Program-made: the position numbers and the translations under genes
The notes under the pieces: generated by a model
What the model saw: only the letters and a program-made list of their open reading frames with translations
Told to the model about the DNA's origin: nothing
Database searches by the model: none
Shown here: piece after piece, positions 5,778 to 11,241 of the stretch
Layout of the letters: the number at the start of each line of letters is the position of its first letter
Numbering within the stretch: the first letter of the stretch is position 1
Source: Acidobacteriota bacterium
Lineage (GTDB): Bacteria; Acidobacteriota; Terriglobia; Terriglobales; Acidobacteriaceae
NCBI GenBank assembly: GCA_021802085.1
Contig: JAKAAZ010000108.1
Location: 1-11,241 of the forward strand
Reading direction: 5' to 3'
Length of the DNA stretch: 11,241 bases

Positions 5778-6790
5778 GCCGGATTGCCGTCGTCGGGGCA
5801 GGATCGTGGGGAACAGCTCTCTCGCTGGTTCTGGCGCGGCGGGGCGGCCACACGATCACCCTGTGGTCCCATACCCGCGTGGTCGCCGAGACTATCGAAC
5901 AGACGCGCGAAAATACCATATACCTGCCCGGCCTTCGCATTCCGGAAACGGTCCGCGTCACAACCCGTCTGGAAGAAGCAGTGGGTCCGGCAGAAATTTT
6001 GATCCTCGCGGTCCCCGCGGAGCATTTGCGCGGTATCTGCTGCAACATGGCTCCCCTGCTCAGCCGCGATCAACTGATCGTCAACGCAACCAAGGGAATC
6101 GAAGATGACACCTACCTGCGCATGACCCAGGTGATGTCCGAGGTGTTGGCGAAACAAGCTTTGGATTTGCCCTGCGGCGTTCTCAGCGGCCCCTCCTTCG
6201 CCCAGGAAGTGGGCGCTGGCAGCCCGACGGCCATCACCATTGCGTCCTGTGATCCAGCGCTCGCCACTCGCGTGCAGGAGGAATTTGCGGGTCCGACACT
6301 GCGCCTGTATACCAACAATGACGTCGTCGGAGTCGAACTGGGCGGAGCGCTGAAGAACGTAATTGCCATCGCCGCCGGAGCGACGTATGGGCTGGGATTG
6401 GGTCATAACACCTTGGCCGCGCTCATCACTCGCGGGATCGCGGAAATTACCCGGCTGGCGGTCGCCTGCGGCGGCCGTCGCGAAACCCTCGCAGGACTCT
6501 CAGGGCTCGGCGACCTGGTCCTCACCTGCACTGGCGCGCTGTCCCGTAACCGCCATGTCGGATTGGAACTGGGTAGCGGTCGTCGTCTCCCGGACATTCT
6601 TGCGGACATGCACGGCAAGGTGGCCGAAGGTGTTCGCACCACCGACGCGGCGCTCGGTCTCGCCCGCGGGCTGGGCGTCGAAATGCCCATTACTCAGCAA
6701 GTTGCAGCGGTTCTTCACGAGCGGATTTCGGCGCAAGAAGCGATGCGGGAACTCATGTCTCGGCCTGGGCGAGATGAACTGTCTCTCTAA
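5774..6790 (+). CDS. gpsA: NAD(P)-dependent glycerol-3-phosphate dehydrogenase
   Basis: GpsA reduces dihydroxyacetone phosphate to sn-glycerol-3-phosphate in the cytoplasm, feeding PlsY. The 338-aa protein has the Rossmann dinucleotide loop GAGSWG at 8-13, NATKGIE at 104-110 with active-site K107, SGPSFA at 138-143, GGALKNVIAIAAG at 190-202 with catalytic K194, GLGHNT at 208-213, R220 in LITRG, and GLGDLVLTCTG at 244-254. Length and motif order are standard. The open frame continues far upstream (to 5291) without a stop, but that part only shadows plsY. ATG 5774 gives the conserved N-terminus and overlaps the plsY stop by 4 nt. The end of the protein (about 325-338) is an ordinary tail. Confidence 0.97.
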   Translation: MSRIAVVGAGSWGTALSLVLARRGGHTITLWSHTRVVAETIEQTRENTIYLPGLRIPETVRVTTRLEEAVGPAEILILAVPAEHLRGICCNMAPLLSRDQLIVNATKGIEDDTYLRMTQVMSEVLAKQALDLPCGVLSGPSFAQEVGAGSPTAITIASCDPALATRVQEEFAGPTLRLYTNNDVVGVELGGALKNVIAIAAGATYGLGLGHNTLAALITRGIAEITRLAVACGGRRETLAGLSGLGDLVLTCTGALSRNRHVGLELGSGRRLPDILADMHGKVAEGVRTTDAALGLARGLGVEMPITQQVAAVLHERISAQEAMRELMSRPGRDELSL

Positions 6791-6867
6791 CACTACGATG
6801 GTTTCTCTCCGTTCTGGTGTGCGGATTCCCGATTCGCAACTGTGCAAAACGAAACTTTCTCCATCTC

Positions 6868-6882
6868 CCAGGGTTCACCTGG
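6868..6882 (+). terminator. Weak hairpin after gpsA, possible terminator
   Basis: CCAGG (6868-6872), loop GTTCA and CCTGG (6878-6882) form a 5-bp stem, followed by AAAAGTTTTC. The flanking GAAACTTTCTCC upstream could extend pairing imperfectly with this A/T-rich stretch. The stem is short and the T-run is only four bases, so intrinsic termination is a weak suggestion. Confidence 0.2.
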
Positions 6883-6913
6883 AAAAGTTTTCTGCATTTG
6901 GTGTATCCCGAGG

Positions 6914-6919
6914 TAATAT
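6914..6919 (+). promoter_or_regulatory. Possible -10 box of the HD-GYP gene
   Basis: TAATAT lies 30 nt before ATG 6950 inside the 159-nt gap after gpsA, which is long enough for a separate promoter. No matching -35 hexamer is evident, and four of six bases agree with TATAAT. Otherwise this gap holds only the weak hairpin and an unsupported 51-codon frame. Confidence 0.2.
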
Positions 6920-6949
6920 CGTCAGAGAGCAGATTGGTTACCTGAAAGC

Positions 6950-8050
6950 ATGACCCCCCTCACACATCACGGGATCGGCACGCAGATCAAGCGCAATCCC
7001 CGACTCTGGGTGCTCTATCTCACCCTGCTGCTGCCCGCCGCCGCAGGAGTCATGTCGATCATGCTCGCCCGGAACGCCTTCTATTCCCCCAGATGGAGTG
7101 ACAAGATCATCGAATTCCTGTTGGCTGCCGTGGCCGCGGGCCTCTCCGTCAAGTGCTGGGGGGTTACGTGGGAATTTGCCCACGACATGCGTCAATTTCT
7201 GGAGACGCTCCAGGCGATCAAGCGGGGAGAATTCATCTTGCGCACCGGCCATGCAGGGTTGCCGGAGATTGAAGAGCTTGCCCGCGAGCTGGGTGGCATG
7301 AACGAGAGTCCCGATACGTCACTCGCCAAGTGGATTTTGCTGTCGCGAGATCATCACGCCATCTTTGTCCGGCTGGTCGAAGCCATGTCCGCCTCCTTGA
7401 GCACAAAGAGCTTTTACGCCCGCGGACACTCTGGACGCGTTGCCGAGTATGCGTCTTTGATTTGCACGGACCTGGGATTACCGGCCGAGGAGAGCAGACG
7501 AATCCGTTTTTCCGCTCTGCTGCATGACATTGGGAAAATTGGCATGGATTCGAATATCCTGACAAAACCCGGCGTGTTGACCCCTGAGGAATTCGCCCTC
7601 TTGAAGACGCACACGACACGCGGAGCCGAGATGCTTCGTCCCGTCGCGGAGTTTGCCGATCTTCTGCCGGGCGTAGAGCTGCATCATGAGTCGATGGATG
7701 GCTCCGGATATCCCTATGGACTGAAAGGCGATCAGATTCCTTTGATGGCCCGCATCATTGCCGTTGCGGACACCTTCGATGCCATGACGCACAACCGAAC
7801 CTATCAGGACGCCATGGATGGTTCGTACGCGCTGCGGATTATCCGCACCATGGCGGGCAAGAAATTCGACGAGCGTGCGGTCGAGTCCTTTTCCCGGGCC
7901 TATGCCGCGGGGCTTGTTGTACTCCCCCACCGGCGCAAAGAGGAATCTGGGCCCAGTGCATCGCTCGCCTCTGCGCCTCTCCGGACGCCAGATCGTGCTG
8001 CCGATGAATCTCCGGAACCATCCACGCTCGTAGGCGTGGCGCGGGATTGA
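6950..8050 (+). CDS. Membrane-anchored HAMP-like plus HD-GYP protein, likely cyclic-di-GMP phosphodiesterase
   Basis: The 366-aa protein begins with two hydrophobic segments, about 18-40 (WVLYLTLLLPAAAGVMSIML) and 53-70. They are separated by only about a dozen residues, so no sizeable extracytoplasmic sensor exists. Residues 71-118 look HAMP-like (LETLQAIKRGEF, then EIEELARELGGM). The HD-GYP domain spans about 137-330: GHSGRVAEYA with H160, LLHDIGKIGM with H192, D193 and K196, H221 in LLKTHTTRGAEML, H245/H246, the GYP-loop equivalent GSGYPYGLKG at 251-260, and IIAVADTFDAMT with D274. Intact metal-ligand and GYP motifs predict an active enzyme degrading cyclic di-GMP. The tail (about 330-366) is rich in S, P, A and R and probably disordered. 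The acidic residues often found just before Y-T-x-G-H-S are S151 and S154 here. The start is supported by position rather than by a strong ribosome-binding site. Confidence 0.92.
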   Translation: MTPLTHHGIGTQIKRNPRLWVLYLTLLLPAAAGVMSIMLARNAFYSPRWSDKIIEFLLAAVAAGLSVKCWGVTWEFAHDMRQFLETLQAIKRGEFILRTGHAGLPEIEELARELGGMNESPDTSLAKWILLSRDHHAIFVRLVEAMSASLSTKSFYARGHSGRVAEYASLICTDLGLPAEESRRIRFSALLHDIGKIGMDSNILTKPGVLTPEEFALLKTHTTRGAEMLRPVAEFADLLPGVELHHESMDGSGYPYGLKGDQIPLMARIIAVADTFDAMTHNRTYQDAMDGSYALRIIRTMAGKKFDERAVESFSRAYAAGLVVLPHRRKEESGPSASLASAPLRTPDRAADESPEPSTLVGVARD

Positions 8051-8056
8051 TACACT
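8048..8056 (+). promoter_or_regulatory. Extended -10 promoter candidate for ftsY
   Basis: TGATACACT matches TGnTAnAnT, with hexamer TACACT at 8051-8056. It overlaps the stop codon of the HD-GYP gene. Transcription would start near 8062-8064, giving a leader of about 20 nt. No clear -35 hexamer is seen. Confidence 0.3.
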
Positions 8057-8082
8057 GAAGGTGAACGCTTCCACCACACCTC

Positions 8083-9030
8083 ATGCTGTCACTCTTCAAT
8101 ACTCCAGAACAAAAACCCGGCTTGATGGACCGCATGAAGCAGGCGGTGGCGCGTACCCGCAGCGGTTTGCAGGAACGCATGGACGACCTGCTGACGCTGG
8201 CGCGTCCGGTCGACGAGTCCGCCCTAGAGGAACTGGAGAGCATGCTGATCGCATCCGACCTGGGCGTGGTCACCTCGCAGGAGATCATCGGCCGGCTCCG
8301 GCAACAAGCCTCGCGGCAGCAGATTCGCGATGGAGTCGAGTTGCAGCGTCTACTGAAGGCGGAAATGCTACGCATTTTGGATTCTGTTCCTTCGGGACAA
8401 CACGCGTTCTCTGGAAAACCGGAAGTCATATTGATGGTGGGAGTCAATGGGACCGGCAAGACAACTACCACCGGAAAGCTCGCTGCCCATTTCCGTGAGC
8501 AGGGGAAATCTGTTTTGCTGTGCGCGGGCGACACGTTTCGCGCGGCAGCGATCGAGCAGCTCGAGGTCTGGAGCCAGCGAGCGGGAGTGGAAATGATCCG
8601 CACGCGCCAGGGCGGAGATCCTTCGGCGGTGCTGTATGATGCCCTTCAGGCCGCTCAGACGCGCGGCATGGACGTTCTGATTGTCGACACGGCGGGCCGC
8701 CTGCACACGAAAAACAATCTAATGGCGGAGCTGGAGAAAATTCGCCGCACCGCGCGGCGTTTTGACGCGAACGCTCCTCATGAAACACTGCTGGTCATGG
8801 ATGCAACCACGGGACAAAACGGCTTGCAGCAGGCGCGGCTCTTTACCCAGGCCGCCGCTGTTTCCGGCATTGTGCTGACAAAGCTGGACGGCACGGCAAA
8901 AGGCGGAATTGTGATCGCCATCGCTCGTGAATTGCAGTTGCCGGTGCGCTATGTAGGGATCGGGGAACAAATGGGCGATTTGATTCCGTTCGACAGCAAT
9001 GCCTTCGTGGACTCCTTGCTGGAAAACTGA
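8083..9030 (+). CDS. ftsY: Signal recognition particle receptor FtsY
   Basis: FtsY is the SRP-type GTPase that docks SRP-bound, translating ribosomes at the membrane by pairing with Ffh. The 315-aa protein has a four-helix N domain at about 15-95 and a GTPase G domain from about 113. Visible motifs are the P-loop GVNGTGKTT at 120-128, GDTFRAA at 149-155, DTAGR at 202-206, TKLDGTAKGG at 266-275 and GEQMGDLIPF at 294-303. GDTFRAA and the ending GDLIPFDSNAFVDSLL mark it as FtsY rather than Ffh, and there is no methionine-rich M domain. The acidic A domain of E. coli FtsY (497 aa) is absent. Only a short basic, amphipathic N-terminus precedes the N domain, which is common outside the enterics. 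No Shine-Dalgarno sequence lies at the right distance from ATG 8083. The best purine run (GAAGGTGA) is about 18 nt away. Confidence 0.97.
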   Translation: MLSLFNTPEQKPGLMDRMKQAVARTRSGLQERMDDLLTLARPVDESALEELESMLIASDLGVVTSQEIIGRLRQQASRQQIRDGVELQRLLKAEMLRILDSVPSGQHAFSGKPEVILMVGVNGTGKTTTTGKLAAHFREQGKSVLLCAGDTFRAAAIEQLEVWSQRAGVEMIRTRQGGDPSAVLYDALQAAQTRGMDVLIVDTAGRLHTKNNLMAELEKIRRTARRFDANAPHETLLVMDATTGQNGLQQARLFTQAAAVSGIVLTKLDGTAKGGIVIAIARELQLPVRYVGIGEQMGDLIPFDSNAFVDSLLEN

Positions 9031-9106
9031 GGTCTCATCTCGCTTTCTCGCCTGCTTGTCTCAGCAGCATGGATTTCACCAATCATCACGCTCCAAAACA
9101 GGTCAC

Positions 9107-9110
9107 AGGA
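9107..9110 (+). promoter_or_regulatory. Ribosome-binding site favouring the internal ribD start
   Basis: AGGA followed by AAA directly precedes ATG 9114. The spacing is short, but the in-frame upstream ATG 9069 has no purine-rich element, and the 15 residues it would add match nothing typical of RibD. Confidence 0.4.
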
Positions 9111-9113
9111 AAA

Positions 9114-10259
9114 ATGACGCAAACTGAATCGAACACGGACGAAGTTTGGATGGAGCGCGCGCTTGCGCTGGCTGAGGCGTCTGTCGGCCTCAACTCCCCC
9201 AATCCCGCCATAGGGTGCGTGCTGGTAAAGGACGACGCTGTGGTCGGCGAGGGGGCCCATATTTACGATGACAAGGACCACGCTGAAATTGTCGCGCTGA
9301 AACAGGCCGGAGGACAGGCGCGCGGCGCCACAGCCTATGTAACGCTCGAGCCATGCAGCCATCATGGCCGCACCCCGCCCTGCGCGGACGCATTGATCGC
9401 GGCTGGCGTGGCCCGGGTTGTCACTGCGGTACGGGACCCCAATCCGCAGGTGAGCGGACGCGGCCTCGACCGATTGCAGGCAGCCGGAGTTTCGCTCACC
9501 ATCGGCGTGAAGGAAGCGGCCGCGCGCAGAATCAACGAGGCCTTCGCGAAGTTCATCCGCACCCATCGGCCATTCGTCACACTCAAGGCGGGGATCACGC
9601 TCGACGGGCGCATTGCGCCACCGGCCAGCAAGAACCACATTCCCTCTGGCTCGACTCATTGGATTACCGGCGATCGTTCCCGCGAGGTTGTGCAGGAGCT
9701 GCGCCACGGCGCGGATGCGATCCTGACCGGGATCGGCACCATTCTGAGCGATGACCCGCTCCTGACGGACCGCAGCGGCCGGCAGCGTCGACGACCGTTT
9801 TTGCGTGTCGTCCTGGATTCCTCCCTTCGCCTCTCCGTGGATTCCCAGCTTGTACGAACCGTGAGTCAGGATGTGCTGGTCTTTCACACCAAGCCTTCGA
9901 TAAAACGCGCCAAGGCCCTAAGGGAACGCGGGATTCGCGTGGAACGGCTTGATCCCGACCCCGTCACCGGTCGAATTCCTCTACGAGATGTGATGGAACG
10001 GCTGGCGGCAATGGACATGGTCAGCGTGATGCTGGAGGGAGGTTCCCAGATCAACGCCTCCGCGCTGGCGGCGCAAATCGTGGACAAACTATTCCTGTTC
10101 TACGCCCCTGTCATCTACGGAAGCGCGGCCATCCCCGTAGTCCGTTCGCTGGAGCCGAACACATATTTCACCACCCGGCTGGGAAGCTATCAACTCCACG
10201 AACTGGGAGAAGATTTCGCCGTGGAGGGCTATCTCCACAATCCGTGGGAAAGCGCATAG
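9114..10259 (+). CDS. ribD: Bifunctional riboflavin biosynthesis protein RibD (deaminase/reductase)
   Basis: RibD deaminates 2,5-diamino-6-ribosylamino-4(3H)-pyrimidinone 5'-phosphate and then reduces the ribose side chain with NADPH, two steps of riboflavin synthesis. From ATG 9114 the protein has 381 residues (E. coli 367). The N-terminal cytidine-deaminase-like domain holds N-S-P-N-P-A-I-G-C at 27-35, HAE at 56-58 (zinc ligand H56, catalytic E58) and PCSHHGRTPPC at 80-90 (zinc ligands C81, C90). The reductase domain starts near 152: TLKAGITLDGRIA at 156-168, ITGDRSREVVQELRHGADAI at 184-203, then GIGTILSDDPLLTDR, and LEGGSQINASAL further on. Both active sites look complete. The ftsY-ribD gap is 83 nt. 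An FMN riboswitch usually needs well over 100 nt and none is apparent. ribE follows 49 nt downstream. Confidence 0.97.
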   Translation: MTQTESNTDEVWMERALALAEASVGLNSPNPAIGCVLVKDDAVVGEGAHIYDDKDHAEIVALKQAGGQARGATAYVTLEPCSHHGRTPPCADALIAAGVARVVTAVRDPNPQVSGRGLDRLQAAGVSLTIGVKEAAARRINEAFAKFIRTHRPFVTLKAGITLDGRIAPPASKNHIPSGSTHWITGDRSREVVQELRHGADAILTGIGTILSDDPLLTDRSGRQRRRPFLRVVLDSSLRLSVDSQLVRTVSQDVLVFHTKPSIKRAKALRERGIRVERLDPDPVTGRIPLRDVMERLAAMDMVSVMLEGGSQINASALAAQIVDKLFLFYAPVIYGSAAIPVVRSLEPNTYFTTRLGSYQLHELGEDFAVEGYLHNPWESA

Positions 10260-10264
10260 GCTGA

Positions 10265-10291
10265 GCCCACGACTCGCCCGCAGCCGTGGGC
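10265..10291 (+). repeat. 7-bp inverted repeat between ribD and ribE
   Basis: GCCCACG (10265-10271) and CGTGGGC (10285-10291) are exact reverse complements around a 13-nt loop, directly upstream of the ribE ribosome-binding site. The G+C-rich hairpin could modulate ribE translation or mark an RNA-processing point. With no T-run it is not a terminator. Function unknown. Confidence 0.45.
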
Positions 10292-10296
10292 GCCAG

Positions 10297-10302
10297 AAAG
10301 GA
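10297..10302 (+). promoter_or_regulatory. Shine-Dalgarno sequence of ribE
   Basis: AAAGGA ends 6 nt before ATG 10309, which is good spacing. It is the clearest ribosome-binding site in the window, and several other genes here have none. Confidence 0.6.
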
Positions 10303-10308
10303 CCTGCA

Positions 10309-10986
10309 ATGTTTACCGGCTTGATCGAAACCACCGGAACGATCCGCTCTTTGGAGGAATGGCAGGGCGTCATGCGCCTTACCGTCGCCGGGCCCGCTTC
10401 GCTGGTACGGCGGCTGCAACTTGGCGACAGCGTGGCCGTCAGCGGCATCTGTCTTACGGTCATCGACACCAGGCCGGACAGCAGCATCTTTGCCGCCGAC
10501 CTTGCCGCCGAAACGATCGCGCGCACTTCCCTGTCGCGCCTGCATCCCGGTTCGGTCGTGAACCTGGAACTGCCCACCCCGGCAGGCACACCGCTGGGCG
10601 GCCACGTTGTGCAAGGACATGTGGACGGCGTGGGCACAGTCCAATCGCTTGAGCCGCTCGCAACCGGCGCGCTATCATCCGCGACGGATTGGTGGCTCCG
10701 GCTGACGATTCCGGAAGAGTGCGCGCGGTATGTGGTTGAGAAAGGTTCGATTGCAATCGAAGGTATCAGCTTGACAATCGCGCGCGTCGAGGGAATGGCG
10801 GTCACCATCGCCATCATTCCGCATACCTACGCGGCGACGAACTTGCACACATTGACGCCCGGCAGCCCCGTCAACATTGAAGTGGACGTGATGGCGAAAT
10901 ATGCCGAGCAGCGGGCCGCATCCCCCCTGGCACAGGACAAACCCTTTGAGCTGACGGTGGAATATCTGATCGCGAACGGATACTGA
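10309..10986 (+). CDS. ribE: Riboflavin synthase, alpha subunit
   Basis: The enzyme dismutates two molecules of 6,7-dimethyl-8-ribityllumazine into riboflavin and the pyrimidinedione that is recycled. The 225-aa protein has the signature start MFTGLIE at 1-7 and two homologous lumazine-binding barrels. The first (about 1-96) contains GDSVAVSGICLTV with C48. The second (about 97-200) opens with GGHVVQGHVDG at 97-107 and contains GSIAIEGISLTI, PHT at 171-173 and NIEVDVMAKY at 189-198. A C-terminal helix for trimerisation follows. A good Shine-Dalgarno sequence supports ATG 10309. With ribD 49 nt upstream it forms a riboflavin pair. ribBA and ribH are not seen and may lie elsewhere. In other nomenclatures the gene is called ribC or ribB. 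Confidence 0.97.
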   Translation: MFTGLIETTGTIRSLEEWQGVMRLTVAGPASLVRRLQLGDSVAVSGICLTVIDTRPDSSIFAADLAAETIARTSLSRLHPGSVVNLELPTPAGTPLGGHVVQGHVDGVGTVQSLEPLATGALSSATDWWLRLTIPEECARYVVEKGSIAIEGISLTIARVEGMAVTIAIIPHTYAATNLHTLTPGSPVNIEVDVMAKYAEQRAASPLAQDKPFELTVEYLIANGY

Positions 10987-11241
10987 GTGCACGACCGGAA
11001 AGAATAGTTGACGCCAGACATGCGGCCCACCTTTTCCCTGCGAAGCTGGCCATTGGAGCATTTTCACAGATAGCGTAAGGTTTGGCTATGTCCGCATTAC
11101 AGCAACTGTGAAACTGGTCTAGGAGTCTGTCGGGCATAGCGTTTTGCCAAGGCCGATTCAGCGGTTTGCAGAGTTGGTGTTCGATCTGGGGGGCGCAGGC
11201 CGTAATCCCGTTGGTAGCTTATAGCAGGCTTTCTGTGCCGT
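10987..11241. other. Region after ribE with no supported gene
   Basis: I find no start-to-stop reading frame with recognisable content on either strand in these 255 bases. A + frame is open from 11112 to the window edge but has no ATG. On the - strand, short frames are broken by stops. The stretch may be the non-coding edge of something beyond the window, such as a decayed insertion element, but no transposase residue pattern can be shown. Confidence 0.4.
11062..11113. repeat. Nested inverted repeats downstream of ribE
   Basis: TTTCACAG (11062-11069) pairs with CTGTGAAA (11106-11113), and immediately inside it ATAGC (11070-11074) pairs with GCTAT (11085-11089) around the loop GTAAGGTTTG. The left arms are contiguous while the right arms are 16 nt apart, so a stem with a large one-sided bulge is possible. 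This may be a transcript-end structure or part of a mobile-element relic. The evidence is pairing alone. Confidence 0.35.

Noticed and set aside
6798..6953. 51-codon frame between gpsA and the HD-GYP gene that ends with an ATGA overlap
   Set aside because: It has no recognisable motif, no ribosome-binding site and no hydrophobic or regulatory-leader character. The overlap is probably chance, since the frame is only the tail of a longer shadow frame.
9031..9113. FMN riboswitch upstream of ribD
   Set aside because: The gap is 83 nt, too short for a complete FMN aptamer plus expression platform, and I do not see the conserved aptamer blocks.
11140..11215. tRNA-like stretch with a TTCGATC T-loop resemblance
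   Set aside because: No acceptor stem, D-arm or anticodon arm can be paired around it.

Overview
The window is an ordinary bacterial chromosomal segment with high G+C. Every recognisable gene lies on the + strand, and the genes are closely packed. Several features point to Acidobacteriota, probably class Terriglobia: the CinA N-terminus reads GSELLTPFRQDTNS, RimO has an enlarged linker, the gap after rimO holds a long inverted repeat of the CATTCTGAGCGCAGCGAAGAATCC type, and the gene order fits. The phylum call is inferred from remembered patterns, not from a search.

Layout. (1) 3-236 is the C-terminal end of a GNAT acetyltransferase cut by the window edge. (2) 289-1821 is rimO, the ribosomal protein S12 methylthiotransferase. 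(3) 1822-1991 is non-coding and holds a perfect 29-bp inverted repeat. (4) 1992-5078 contains yacG (gyrase inhibitor/zinc protein), pgpA (phosphatidylglycerophosphatase A), a TIG plus NHL-type beta-propeller protein, and cinA (NMN deamidase family), with gaps of 0, 14 and 55 nt. (5) 5139-6790 is plsY and gpsA, overlapping by 4 nt. (6) 6950-8050 is a membrane-anchored HAMP plus HD-GYP protein, a likely cyclic-di-GMP phosphodiesterase. (7) 8083-9030 is ftsY, the SRP receptor. (8) 9114-10986 is ribD and ribE of riboflavin synthesis. (9) 10987-11241 has no gene I can support.

Functional links. GpsA makes sn-glycerol-3-phosphate, PlsY acylates it, and PgpA performs the last step of phosphatidylglycerol synthesis, so three steps of anionic phospholipid synthesis lie within 4.6 kb. 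FtsY brings ribosomes to the same membrane. RibD and RibE supply three of the four activities from the pyrimidine intermediate to riboflavin, missing only lumazine synthase. The other genes (RimO, YacG, CinA) are housekeeping or maintenance functions.

No new defence, mobile or biosynthetic system is visible. The most interesting items are regulatory: an array of three ACAGTA hexamers containing a 16-bp perfect palindrome over the plsY start codon; extended -10 boxes (TGnTAnAnT) close upstream of rimO, plsY and ftsY, with the rimO one spaced as for a leaderless mRNA; the 29-bp inverted repeat; and a TIG/beta-propeller protein without a visible signal peptide between two conserved enzyme genes.
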